In this document: one piece after another, positions 1-7,732 of the stretch
Numbering within the stretch: position 1 is the stretch's first letter
How the letters are laid out: every line of letters starts with the position of its first letter
Origin: JBKPNX01 sp046732855
GTDB taxonomy: Bacteria > Pseudomonadota > Alphaproteobacteria > Geminicoccales > Geminicoccaceae
NCBI GenBank assembly: GCA_046732855.1
Contig: JBKPNX010000201.1
Span: 1-21,897, forward strand
Length of the DNA stretch: 21,897 bases
Direction: 5' to 3'
Translations under genes and position numbers: made by a program
Notes under the pieces: generated by a model
The model's database searches: none
The model's input: the letters and a program-made list of their open reading frames with translations, nothing else
What the model was told of the DNA's origin: nothing

Positions 1-537
<537 letters not shown>

Positions 538-732
538 CGGGGCCTCGTTCCGATGAGCGGAGTAGCGCACATGTTACCCGGGGCACCCCAGCGGAACAAC
601 CGCCGAAATACGGGCCGACTCCGCCCCGGCCGATCCCACGCGGGTCGGCCCTGGCGTACAATCGAGCATGGCGCGATAACCGTCACTTTTCTGTAAAAAG
701 CGCGCTCGCAGCCAAACTGGCCGCGCCTTCCC

Positions 733-1344
733 TCATGTAGTGTGCGCGCTCCGCTGTACCACCACCTCGTCGACCAAACCAAACTCCTTGGCCTCGCCGG
801 CGTCGAAAAACTTGTCGCGATCCCGGTTGGCGACGATGACCGAGAGATCCTGCCCGGTATGTTTGGCGTAGATCTTGTCGAGCCGGTCGCGCCATTTGAG
901 GATTTCGGTCGCCTGGATCTCGATGTCGGCGGCCGGGCCGCGAAACCCGCCGAGCGGCTGGTGCATCATGATGTTGGCGTTGGGCAGGCAGAAGCGTTTG
1001 CCCTCTGCGCCGGCAGTGAGCAGCAAGGAGCCCATCGAGGCGGCTTGGCCGAGACATAAGGTCGACACGTCGGGGCGGATGTACTGCATCGTATCGTAGA
1101 TCGCGAGGCCGGAGCTCACGACGCCCCCCGGCGAGTTGATGTACAACGAGATGTCCTTGTCCGGGTTCTCCGCCTCGAGGAACAGGAGCTGAGCGCAGAT
1201 CAGATTGGCCCCGTTGTCCTCGATCGGGCCGGTCAGGAACACGATGCGCTCCTTCAGCATCCGCGAATAGATGTCGTAAGCCCGTTCGCCCCGACTGGTC
1301 TGCTCGACCACCATCGGGATCAACTGGCTGATCGGCCTGCTCAT
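733..1344 (-). CDS. clpP: ATP-dependent Clp protease proteolytic subunit ClpP
   Basis: ClpP is the serine peptidase whose two heptameric rings form the degradation chamber used by ClpX or ClpA. The 203-residue product is of normal length. The catalytic Ser103 lies in GQAASMGS and His128 in MMHQP; Asp177 in the NRDRDKF stretch is the likely third triad member by spacing from Ser and His. I chose the ATG at 1344 because a GAGAGGTG ribosome site lies just upstream. An in-frame GTG at 1374 would add ten residues and overlap the tig stop codon by four bases (GTGA), so it is a possible secondary start. tig is directly upstream and clpX downstream on the same strand, which suggests co-expression of folding and degradation genes. 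Confidence 0.97.
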   Translation of the reverse strand: MSRPISQLIPMVVEQTSRGERAYDIYSRMLKERIVFLTGPIEDNGANLICAQLLFLEAENPDKDISLYINSPGGVVSSGLAIYDTMQYIRPDVSTLCLGQAASMGSLLLTAGAEGKRFCLPNANIMMHQPLGGFRGPAADIEIQATEILKWRDRLDKIYAKHTGQDLSVIVANRDRDKFFDAGEAKEFGLVDEVVVQRSAHTT

Positions 1345-1370
1345 CGCTTGTTCACACCTCTCTTGACCGC

Positions 1371-2777
1371 TCACGCCTCAGGAGGCGGGGATTGCTCCGC
1401 CTCCTCCACCGCTGCGACCGCTGCCGCCGCCGCGCTCGCCCCCGCTTCATCGACGGCGTCGGTGTCCGGCTCGGCCATCAGCTCCTCAGGCGTCACCTGC
1501 CGCTCGGTCACGCTCGCCAGCTGCAGAATAAAATCGACCACCTTGTCCTCGTACAGGGGCGCGCGCAGGTGCTCCAAGGCCGACGGGTTCTTGCGAAAGA
1601 AATCGAACACCTTCTGCTCCTGCCCCGGATATCGGCGCGCCTGCTCCGCGATGACCGCATTGAGCTCATGCTGCTCGACCTTCAGCTGATTGCTCTGACC
1701 GATGTCCGACAGGATCAGCCCAAGGCGCACCCGCCGCTCGGCGATCGCGCGATATTCTTCCTTGAGCTTGTCTTCGGGCTGGCCGTCGGCGAGCTTCTCG
1801 CCGGTGCGCTCCATCTCCTCCTTGAGCTGCTGCCAGATCGCATCGAATTCGAGGTCGACCATGCCGGCCGGCACTTGGAACGGGTAGTTCTCGGCAAGGT
1901 AGTCGAGCAGGGCGCGTTTCGCCCGCGCGCGCGACAGCTGGGCATATTCCCGCGCGATGCGCTCGCGGACTGCGGCCTTCAGCGCCTTCAGATCGTCGAA
2001 GCCCTGACTTTTGGCCAGATCGTCGTCCAGCGCCAGGGGCTTGGGCTCCGCGATCTCCTTGACCTTCACCGCGAAGGTCGCAGGCTTGCCGGCCAGATCC
2101 GGATTCGGGTAGCCCTCGGGGAACTCGACATTGACCGTGGTCTCGGCGTCCTGCCCGACCCCGGTCAGCTGGTCCTCGAAGCCCGGCAGCATGAAGCCGG
2201 AACCCAGAACGAGCGGGACATCCTCCGCCTTGCCGCCTTGGAACACCTCGCCATCAACGCGCCCCTCGAAATCGATGGTCAGCCGGTCGCCGGTCCTGCT
2301 CGGGCGCGGCTCCGCGGGCGCTTCGTACTGCTGCAGGCTCCTCGTGAAGTTGTCGAGCGCGCCGGCCAGCGTCGCCTCGCTGACCTCGGCGACCGGACGG
2401 ACCAGCTCGATCTTCTTGAGGTCGACCTGCGGCACTTCCGGCAGCACCTCGAGCGCCATGGTGAACTCGAGGTCAGCGCCCTCGTCGAACGAGGTCACCT
2501 CGATCTTCGGCCGCAGCGCCGGCCGCAGCTCGTGGTCGGCGATTGCCTTCTGCGAGCCCTGGTTGACCGCCCGCTCGAGCACCTCGCCCATCACCGAGCG
2601 CCCATACTGCTTGCGCAAAAGCGCGACCGGTACCTTGCCCGGACGAAAGCCGGGCATCCTCACGCGGCCTTTGAGCTCCTCGAGCCGGTGGGCGACCTGG
2701 TCCTCGATTTCCGCAGCTTGGACGACGACCTTGTATTCTCGCTTGAGCCCTTCGGCCGACAGTTCGGTGACCTGCAT
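1371..2777 (-). CDS. tig: Trigger factor, ribosome-associated chaperone and prolyl isomerase
   Basis: Trigger factor binds ribosomal protein uL23 at the exit tunnel and shields nascent chains. The 468-residue product has the three expected parts: an N-terminal ribosome-binding domain with the signature GFRPGK at 43-48, an FKBP-type peptidyl-prolyl isomerase domain at roughly 155-240 (DFEGRVDG, LPGFEDQL, FPEGYPNP), and a helical C-terminal substrate-binding domain. The last ~40 residues are an Ala/Glu/Pro-rich acidic tail, which makes the protein slightly longer than the E. coli version. The start is the ATG at 2777, with GGAG a few bases upstream. It is followed by clpP, and a tRNA-Leu gene lies upstream on the same strand. 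Confidence 0.97.
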   Translation of the reverse strand: MQVTELSAEGLKREYKVVVQAAEIEDQVAHRLEELKGRVRMPGFRPGKVPVALLRKQYGRSVMGEVLERAVNQGSQKAIADHELRPALRPKIEVTSFDEGADLEFTMALEVLPEVPQVDLKKIELVRPVAEVSEATLAGALDNFTRSLQQYEAPAEPRPSRTGDRLTIDFEGRVDGEVFQGGKAEDVPLVLGSGFMLPGFEDQLTGVGQDAETTVNVEFPEGYPNPDLAGKPATFAVKVKEIAEPKPLALDDDLAKSQGFDDLKALKAAVRERIAREYAQLSRARAKRALLDYLAENYPFQVPAGMVDLEFDAIWQQLKEEMERTGEKLADGQPEDKLKEEYRAIAERRVRLGLILSDIGQSNQLKVEQHELNAVIAEQARRYPGQEQKVFDFFRKNPSALEHLRAPLYEDKVVDFILQLASVTERQVTPEELMAEPDTDAVDEAGASAAAAAVAAVEEAEQSPPPEA

Positions 2778-2837
2778 TTCGCTCCGCCTGACGTGTCAGT
2801 AGCCAACGGGCCGATCCCAGACCCGGATGGGCGGCTC

Positions 2838-2922
2838 TGGTGCGGGCGAAGGGACTCGAACCCCCACGGCCTCAGCCACGAGATCCTAAGTCTCGCGCGT
2901 CTACCAATTCCGCCACGCCCGC
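2838..2922 (-). tRNA. tRNA-Leu (anticodon UAG), 3' CCA encoded
   Basis: Read on the minus strand, the sequence begins GCGGGCGTGGCGGAATTGG and folds as a class II tRNA. The acceptor arm GCGGGCG pairs with CGCCCGC, followed by discriminator A and an encoded CCA (2838-2840). The anticodon stem CGAGA/TCTCG closes the loop CTTAGGA, giving anticodon TAG, which reads CUN leucine codons. A short variable arm and a GGTTCGAGTCC T-arm follow. The 85-base length and the A discriminator fit tRNA-Leu. A tRNA-Leu upstream of tig is a familiar arrangement in alphaproteobacteria. Confidence 0.96.
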
Positions 2923-2952
2923 CGGCCCGCGCGCCCGGACACGAAACGCGCC

Positions 2953-2980
2953 CCTATAACATAGTTCGTCGCGCCGCCAA
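2953..2980 (-). promoter_or_regulatory. Candidate sigma70-type promoter for the tRNA-Leu gene
   Basis: On the minus strand, TTGGCG (2975-2980) and TATAGG (2953-2958) are separated by 16 bases. Transcription would begin around 2945, some 20-25 bases before the mature tRNA 5' end. This is a motif match by eye in a short, locally AT-richer gap; no transcription data support it. Confidence 0.35.
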
Positions 2981-3011
2981 TAGCTGTTCCCGGGGAGTGA
3001 GCGGTGCCGCG

Positions 3012-4196
3012 TCAGACGGTAGATTGCCCCTCGAGTGCGCGTCGCAGCAGGCCCTCGTAGGCTTGGGCATCGAGCGGCAGCGGATTGGTCGCGGCGCTGG
3101 GATCCGCCGCGGCGCGCGGCGCCAGCAGCGCGATGTGCTCGGCCCGGACGCCGAGGGCGTCGAGCGTCGCCGGAATCGCGAACTGGCGGCGCAGGCGCAT
3201 CACCCATGACAGCACGCCATCGTCGCCCGCATCCGACAGACCCAACACGCGCCCGAGCCGCTCGAGCGTCGGCCGGATCGCGGGCCGGTTCGTGCTCAGG
3301 ACATACGGCATCACGACCGCGATCGTCAGGCCATGATGGCTGTTCAGCAAACCGCCGATCGAGTGCGCCAGCGCGTGCATCGCGCCGAGCCCCTTCTGGA
3401 AGGCGACCGCGCCCATGCTCGCCGCCGCCAGCATGCGCGCACGCGCAGCGAGATCATGGCCATCGTTTACCACCGCCTCGAGCGAGCCATGGATCAGCCG
3501 GATCGCCTCGGTGGCGATGCCGTCGGCCATGGGATGGAAGCCGGGCGCGCACAGCGCCTCCAGGCTGTGCGAAAGCGCATCGAGGCCGGTCCAGGCGGTG
3601 AGCTCGGCGGGCAGGTCCAGGGTCAGCTCCGGGTCGGCGATCACCTGCCCCGGCAGCATGCCCGGATGGAACACAATGCACTTGGTGTGCGTGTCCTCAT
3701 TGGTGATCACCGCCGCGCGCCCGACCTCCGAGCCGGTACCGGCGGTGGTCGGGATCGCGACCACCGGCGCGAACGCCGTGGTCTGCGCGCGCCGCCAGTT
3801 GTCGCCCCGGTCCTCGAAGTCCCAGATCGGCCGCGTCTGACCGGCCATGAACGCGACCGCCTTGGCGGCATCGAGGCCGCTGCCGCCGCCGAGCGCGATC
3901 ACGCCGTCGTGGCGTCCGGCCCGGAACGCCTCGACCCCGGCCGCGACATTGCCGGCGGTAGGATTGGGTTGAACGTCGGCGAACAGATCCACGGCCAGGC
4001 CGGCCGCACGCACGATTTTCAGCACCCGCTGGCCGATCGCGTGCTGCGCGAGCGCCGGGTCGGTGATCAGCAGCGGGCGGGTGATGCCAAGCACGCGGCA
4101 GGCATCCGGCAGCTCGACGATCCGCCCGGGCCCGAACCGCACCCGGGTGGGGTAGCTCCAGTCGGCGCGCAGCGATTGGGGATTGATAGAGTTCAT
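3012..4196 (-). CDS. Iron-containing (group III) alcohol dehydrogenase
   Basis: This 394-residue protein belongs to the group III metal-dependent alcohol dehydrogenase family (FucO/EutG/maleylacetate-reductase fold), which interconverts alcohols and aldehydes or ketones with NAD(P). Residues 103-109 (GGGSGLD) form the nucleotide-binding turn, and PTTAGTGSE at 149-157 is a family hallmark. Metal ligands by pattern are Asp206, His210 (DALSH), His274 (GAMHALAH) and His288 (HHG), with the expected +4 and +14 spacings. Length is normal. It is monocistronic and divergent from the guaA region, with a 93-base gap to the guaA 5' relic. The substrate cannot be read from the sequence. Confidence 0.9.
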   Translation of the reverse strand: MNSINPQSLRADWSYPTRVRFGPGRIVELPDACRVLGITRPLLITDPALAQHAIGQRVLKIVRAAGLAVDLFADVQPNPTAGNVAAGVEAFRAGRHDGVIALGGGSGLDAAKAVAFMAGQTRPIWDFEDRGDNWRRAQTTAFAPVVAIPTTAGTGSEVGRAAVITNEDTHTKCIVFHPGMLPGQVIADPELTLDLPAELTAWTGLDALSHSLEALCAPGFHPMADGIATEAIRLIHGSLEAVVNDGHDLAARARMLAAASMGAVAFQKGLGAMHALAHSIGGLLNSHHGLTIAVVMPYVLSTNRPAIRPTLERLGRVLGLSDAGDDGVLSWVMRLRRQFAIPATLDALGVRAEHIALLAPRAAADPSAATNPLPLDAQAYEGLLRRALEGQSTV

Positions 4197-4281
4197 GCAA
4201 GCGTCTCTTTCTTGGCAAGCCGCGCGCGCTTATCATCCGGCCGCCGTTCTGGCGCAAGCGCCGTGGTGTCATTCAACCTAG

Positions 4282-4346
4282 GGTGAGGCATGACCGAGCG
4301 CATCCTGATCCTCGACTTCGGCTCTCAATACCCCCTGCTGATCGGC
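4282..4346 (+). pseudogene. Relic of a guaA 5' end (first ~18 codons with its ribosome site)
   Basis: From ATG 4290 this stretch reads MTERILILDFGSQ, the same as the true guaA start at 4891, then diverges (YPLLIGAN) and hits TAA at 4374-4376. The upstream GGTGA-GC bases also match the intact copy (4883 onward). Over the first 18 codons there are seven base differences. The four within codons 1-13 are all silent third-position changes (GAG/GAA, GGC/GGT, TCT/TCC, CAA/CAG). Codon 14 is TAC here but TTC in the intact gene, and Tyr is the commoner residue in GuaA proteins as I recall them. This pattern suggests a separately evolved guaA allele rather than a fresh local duplicate. The relic frame runs through the DUF4160 start codon. 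Confidence 0.85.
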
Positions 4347-4360
4347 GCAAACACGACGAC

Positions 4361-4597
4361 ATGCCGACGGTTCTAAGATGGCAGGGCTGGATTTTTCTGT
4401 TCTATAGCGCTGACTCGCGCGAGCCGCCGCATGTGCATGTCAGGAAAGGTCGGCAGGAAGCGAAGTTCTGGCTGAGCGACTGCACGGTTGCCGCCGTCCG
4501 TGGGTTGCCGCAACATGAGCTGAGTGCGCTGCAACGGCAGGTTCGCCGTCATCAGTATGCCTTTCTGGAGAAGTGGCATGCGCATTTCGGACGATGA
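4361..4597 (+). CDS. DUF4160 family protein
   Basis: A 78-residue protein recognised as DUF4160 from its N-terminal MPTVLRWQGW, the central EPPHVHVRKG (residues 21-30) and a conserved AKFWL strand. The family has no established biochemical role. Its genes usually sit next to a DUF2442 gene, and the pair is often suspected of acting like a toxin-antitoxin or accessory module. The ATG at 4361 matches the usual family start; no good ribosome site precedes it. Translation may instead be coupled to the guaA relic frame, which ends 13-15 bases inside this gene. The downstream DUF2442 gene overlaps it by 20 bases. Confidence 0.85.
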   Translation: MPTVLRWQGWIFLFYSADSREPPHVHVRKGRQEAKFWLSDCTVAAVRGLPQHELSALQRQVRRHQYAFLEKWHAHFGR

Positions 4598-4850
4598 GCT
4601 CGAGGCGATGGAGCCGGTCAACGCCACCTGCACCGATACCGAGCTGATCGTGACTCTGGCGAACGGGCAAAAGGTGGTCACGCCACTCTGGTGGTATCCG
4701 CGCTTGCTCAAGGCTACGCCCGCGCAGCGCGCCAATTTCGAGGTTTCGCCGTTTGGCGTGCATTGGCCCGAGATCGACGAAGACCTGAGCGTGGCGGGCA
4801 TGCTGGTGGGAAGCAAAGCGCCCGGCGCGAGGCAGCCGGAGCCGGCCTGA
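4578..4850 (+). CDS. DUF2442 family protein, partner of DUF4160
   Basis: A 90-residue protein with the DUF2442 pattern: a strand-rich N-terminal half (TELIVTLANGQKVVTP), then PLWWYPRL at 36-43, a basic helix (ATPAQRANF) and GVHWPEIDEDLS at 60-71. The start is the ATG at 4578, with GGAG at 4567-4570; it lies inside the DUF4160 gene, which implies translational coupling. A longer in-frame extension to 4524 is unlikely because it reads through DUF4160 out of frame. The function is unknown. By family habit it pairs with DUF4160, perhaps as a binding partner or antitoxin. guaA begins 40 bases after its stop, so all three may share a transcript. Confidence 0.85.
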   Translation: MRISDDELEAMEPVNATCTDTELIVTLANGQKVVTPLWWYPRLLKATPAQRANFEVSPFGVHWPEIDEDLSVAGMLVGSKAPGARQPEPA

Positions 4851-4890
4851 GCGTGCGAGCCTCGATGCGCCCCCCGCCAGCTGGTGACGC

Positions 4891-6435
4891 ATGACCGAAC
4901 GCATCCTGATCCTCGACTTCGGTTCCCAGTTCACCCAGCTGATCGCGAGGCGCGTGCGCGAGGCGGGCGTGTACTCGGAGATCCTGCCGTGCACCGCGGA
5001 GGACGCCGCGATCCGCGCGTTCGCGCCAAAGGCGATCATTCTATCCGGCGGGCCGGCATCGACCACCGAGGCGACGGCGCCGAGCGCGCCCGCTGCGGTG
5101 TTCGAGCTGGGCGTGCCGGTCCTCGGCATCTGCTACGGCGAGCAGACCATCTGCGCGCAGCTCGGCGGCAAGGTCGAGATCGGACATCATCGCGAGTTCG
5201 GCCGTGCGTTCATCGACGTGTCCGGCCGGTGCGCCCTGTTCGAGGGCGTGCTCGAGCCCGGCGCGCGCGAGCAGGTGTGGATGAGCCACGGCGACAAGAT
5301 CGTCGCCCTGCCTCCGGGCTTTCGCGTGGTCGCCATCTCCGACGCCTCGCCGTTCGCCGCGATCGCCGACGATGCCCGCCGGATCTACGGCGTGCAGTTC
5401 CACCCCGAGGTGATGCACACGCCGCGCGGCCAGGCGCTGCTCGACAATTTCGCGCGCCGCGTCGCCGGCTGTCGCGGCGACTGGTCGATGAGCGCATTCC
5501 GGCAGGCGGCGATGGCGCGCATCCGCGACCAGGTTGGGCGCGGCCGGGTGATCTGCGGCCTGTCCGGAGGCGTCGATTCCGCGGTCACGGCCCTCCTGCT
5601 GCACGAGGCGATCGGCGATCAGCTCACCTGCGTGTTCGTCGACACGGGTCTGTTGCGGGCCGACGAGCCAGAGGAGGTAGTCCCGCTGTTCCGCGGCCAC
5701 TTCAACATTCCGCTGGTCGTGAGCGACGCTGCGCATACCTTTCTCGAGCGCCTTGCCGGCATCGACGATCCGGAAGCCAAGCGCAAGATCATCGGCAGCA
5801 CTTTCATCGACGTCTTCGAGCGCGAGGCCAAGGCACTTGGCGGGGCTGATTTTCTCGCCCAGGGCACCCTCTATCCGGACGTCATCGAGTCGGTCTCTTT
5901 CAAGGGCCCGAGCGTCACCATCAAGTCGCACCACAACGTCGGCGGCCTGCCCGAGCGCATGCGGCTCGCCCTGGTCGAGCCGCTGCGCGAGCTGTTCAAG
6001 GACGAGGTGCGCGCGCTCGGCCGCGAGCTCGGCCTGCCCGAGGCGTTCGTCGGCCGCCATCCGTTTCCCGGCCCCGGTCTCGCGGTGCGCATCCTCGGCG
6101 AGGTCACCAGGGAGGGTCTGGACCTGCTGCGCCAGGCCGATGCCGTCTTCCTCGAGGAGATCCGCCTCGCCGGGCTGTACGACGCCATCTGGCAGGCGTT
6201 CGCGGTGCTGCTGCCGGTGCGCACCGTCGGCGTCATGGGCGATGTACGGACCTACGAGCATGTGTGCGCCCTGCGCGCGGTCACCTCGGTCGACGGCATG
6301 ACCGCCGACTTCTTCCACTTCGACATGGAGCTCCTCGGCCGTGTCGCCAACCGCATCGTCAATGAGGTGCGCGGCATCAACCGCGTGGTCTACGACGTCA
6401 CCTCCAAGCCCCCCGGCACGATCGAATGGGAGTGA
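4891..6435 (+). CDS. guaA: GMP synthase (glutamine-hydrolysing)
   Basis: GuaA converts XMP to GMP using ATP and glutamine, the last step of guanine nucleotide synthesis. The 514-residue product is full length. It has a class I glutamine amidotransferase domain at ~4-190 with catalytic Cys81 (GICYGEQ), His171 and Glu173 (QFHPE). The ATP-pyrophosphatase domain follows, with its P-loop SGGVDS at 225-230, then the C-terminal dimerisation domain ending KPPGTIEWE. The start is the ATG at 4891 (GGTGA upstream, MTERILILDFG). The gene is intact, yet a relic of a guaA 5' end lies 0.6 kb upstream and a relic of a 3' end lies 2.8 kb downstream. Confidence 0.98.
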   Translation: MTERILILDFGSQFTQLIARRVREAGVYSEILPCTAEDAAIRAFAPKAIILSGGPASTTEATAPSAPAAVFELGVPVLGICYGEQTICAQLGGKVEIGHHREFGRAFIDVSGRCALFEGVLEPGAREQVWMSHGDKIVALPPGFRVVAISDASPFAAIADDARRIYGVQFHPEVMHTPRGQALLDNFARRVAGCRGDWSMSAFRQAAMARIRDQVGRGRVICGLSGGVDSAVTALLLHEAIGDQLTCVFVDTGLLRADEPEEVVPLFRGHFNIPLVVSDAAHTFLERLAGIDDPEAKRKIIGSTFIDVFEREAKALGGADFLAQGTLYPDVIESVSFKGPSVTIKSHHNVGGLPERMRLALVEPLRELFKDEVRALGRELGLPEAFVGRHPFPGPGLAVRILGEVTREGLDLLRQADAVFLEEIRLAGLYDAIWQAFAVLLPVRTVGVMGDVRTYEHVCALRAVTSVDGMTADFFHFDMELLGRVANRIVNEVRGINRVVYDVTSKPPGTIEWE

Positions 6436-6464
6436 GAAGCTAAAGTCAGACTTAGCTTCCCATT
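6425..6464 (+). repeat. Two-tier inverted repeat across the guaA stop codon
   Basis: The arms AATGGG (6425-6430) and CCCATT (6459-6464) enclose a second perfect pair, AAGCTAA (6437-6443) and TTAGCTT (6452-6458), around an 8-base loop. The inner arm extends by one G/C pair if read as GAAGCTAA/TTAGCTTC. There is no T-run after it, so a rho-independent terminator is uncertain. Its position at the guaA 3' end, a known integration hot spot in other bacteria, makes a recombination site a second option. The matching AAGCTAA arm is absent from the 3' relic at 9216-9280. Confidence 0.5.
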
Positions 6465-6542
6465 GGGGCGCTGGGGCGGAGTCGGTGACCACTGCTGAAA
6501 GTGAAGGCTGCGCGGAGGAACCTGGCGCGTAAGGTGTGGATT

Positions 6543-6992
6543 ATGGCGTCGGAACAGACACAAGCGATCAGAGGCGGCTGCCACTGCGGCAACCTGCGCC
6601 TCGAGTTACGCTGGCCCGCCGGCACAAAGGCGATGCCGGCGCGCGCCTGCAGCTGCGACTTCTGCACCAAGCATGGCGGCGTCTGGACCTCGCACCCGGC
6701 GGCCCGGCTGGCGCTGCGCATCGCCGATCAGGCCGAGGCCACGCGCTACCGCTTCGGCACCGGCACCGCCGACTTCGACGTCTGCCGCGCCTGCGGCGCC
6801 GTGCCCGCCGTGACCTGCGCGCTCGAGGGCCGCACCTACGCCGTGGTCAACGTCAACTGCCTCGAGGGCCTCGACCCGACCATACTCGACCGCGTTCCCA
6901 CCGACTTCGAGGGCGAAGCCGTCGCCGACCGCCTCGCCCGGCGCCAGGCGCGCTGGATCGCCGAGGTCGCGATCGAGGTTGGGCCGGATTGA
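6543..6992 (+). CDS. GFA family zinc protein (CENP-V/GFA domain)
   Basis: A 149-residue protein of the glutathione-dependent formaldehyde-activating enzyme (Gfa-like) family. The zinc-binding cysteines are all visible: Cys13 and Cys15 (GCHCGN), Cys36, Cys38 and Cys41 (CSCDFC), and Cys81 and Cys84 (CRACG). Gfa was described as promoting S-hydroxymethylglutathione formation, but most family members are uncharacterised, so the domain is certain and the reaction is not. I use the ATG at 6543, preceded by AAGGTG, instead of the longer reading from 6501. It is the first gene after guaA, 107 bases from its stop, and starts the cargo segment that ends at the guaA 3' relic. Confidence 0.85.
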   Translation: MASEQTQAIRGGCHCGNLRLELRWPAGTKAMPARACSCDFCTKHGGVWTSHPAARLALRIADQAEATRYRFGTGTADFDVCRACGAVPAVTCALEGRTYAVVNVNCLEGLDPTILDRVPTDFEGEAVADRLARRQARWIAEVAIEVGPD

Positions 6993-7098
6993 TCGGCGCG
7001 CCGATTCTAGCGGCTAACCGCGCCAGCTGCGCGCTCTAAATCAAGGCCAGGTTACCGCATCAAGCGCGGCAACCTGCAACGCTACGGGAGACGAGGCC

Positions 7099-7461
7099 AT
7101 GGCGAACTTCGATGCGGATATCCTGCACGAGTTGCGTGACCTGCAGGAAGTCGCGATCCGGACCGATAAGCACCCCAGGACCGCGGTCGTGATCTGGGTC
7201 GTGGTGGCCGATGACGAGGTCTTCGTGCGTTCGGTGCGCGGGCCCAAGGGGCGCTGGTACCGGGACCTCGCGGCAGGCGGGCCCGCCACGCTGGAATTTG
7301 CCGGCCGCCGGCTGGCCGTCCAGGCGATCCCGGCGCGCGACCCCGCTGCGCTCGAGCGCGCCAGCCGCGAATACCTCAGGAAGTACCAGCCGAGCCCCTA
7401 CGCGCAGGCGATGGTGCGCGCGGAAGTCCTGCCGACCACACTGCGGCTCGAACCGCGCTGA
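7099..7461 (+). CDS. DUF2255-like protein (FMN-binding split-barrel type)
   Basis: A 120-residue protein that looks like DUF2255 proteins, a small group with a split beta-barrel fold related to pyridoxamine-phosphate oxidases and F420-dependent nitroreductases. Supporting features are the N-terminal helix (ILHELRDLQEVAIRTD), the strand pair TAVVIWVVVADDEVFVRS, and the G-x-WYRDL motif at about residues 51-57, followed by a second barrel strand and a C-terminal helical tail. GGGAGACGAGG lies just upstream of the ATG at 7099. The cofactor and substrate are unknown. It lies 106 bases after the GFA gene on the same strand. The 271 bases after its stop hold no gene that I can see. Confidence 0.7.
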   Translation: MANFDADILHELRDLQEVAIRTDKHPRTAVVIWVVVADDEVFVRSVRGPKGRWYRDLAAGGPATLEFAGRRLAVQAIPARDPAALERASREYLRKYQPSPYAQAMVRAEVLPTTLRLEPR

Positions 7462-7732
7462 CCGGCCGCAGTCGAAGCCCGCGCCGCTCTCCGACCCCAC
7501 GAATCGTGTGACTGAACCGCCGATCGGGGAACACGGAGCTTCCTGCGGCCCGTGGTAAAGCGCACCTGTCTTGCATCCACGGCAGCCAGGAGGAGTGCGG
7601 TTTTGGCGGGCATCATGATAGCATCTCATAGTCAATGCCGATTCTGCCATTTAATCGCACGCCGTCGCGACCTTTGGAGTCACGATCCCCGGCAGCCGCC
7701 GAGAATACCCGATCAGTAGAAGGGAGGGCGTA

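Noticed and set aside
1392..3209. A 605-codon plus-strand open frame
   Set aside because: It is antisense to tig and the tRNA-Leu gene and shows typical GC-skew shadow composition.
5041..6492. A 483-codon minus-strand open frame
   Set aside because: It is antisense to guaA; the His/Asp/Arg-rich sequence mirrors guaA codons and has no motifs.
7462..7732. Gap between the DUF2255-like gene and the broken SDR
   Set aside because: Checked for genes and relics; nothing convincing on either strand beyond the SDR ribosome site.
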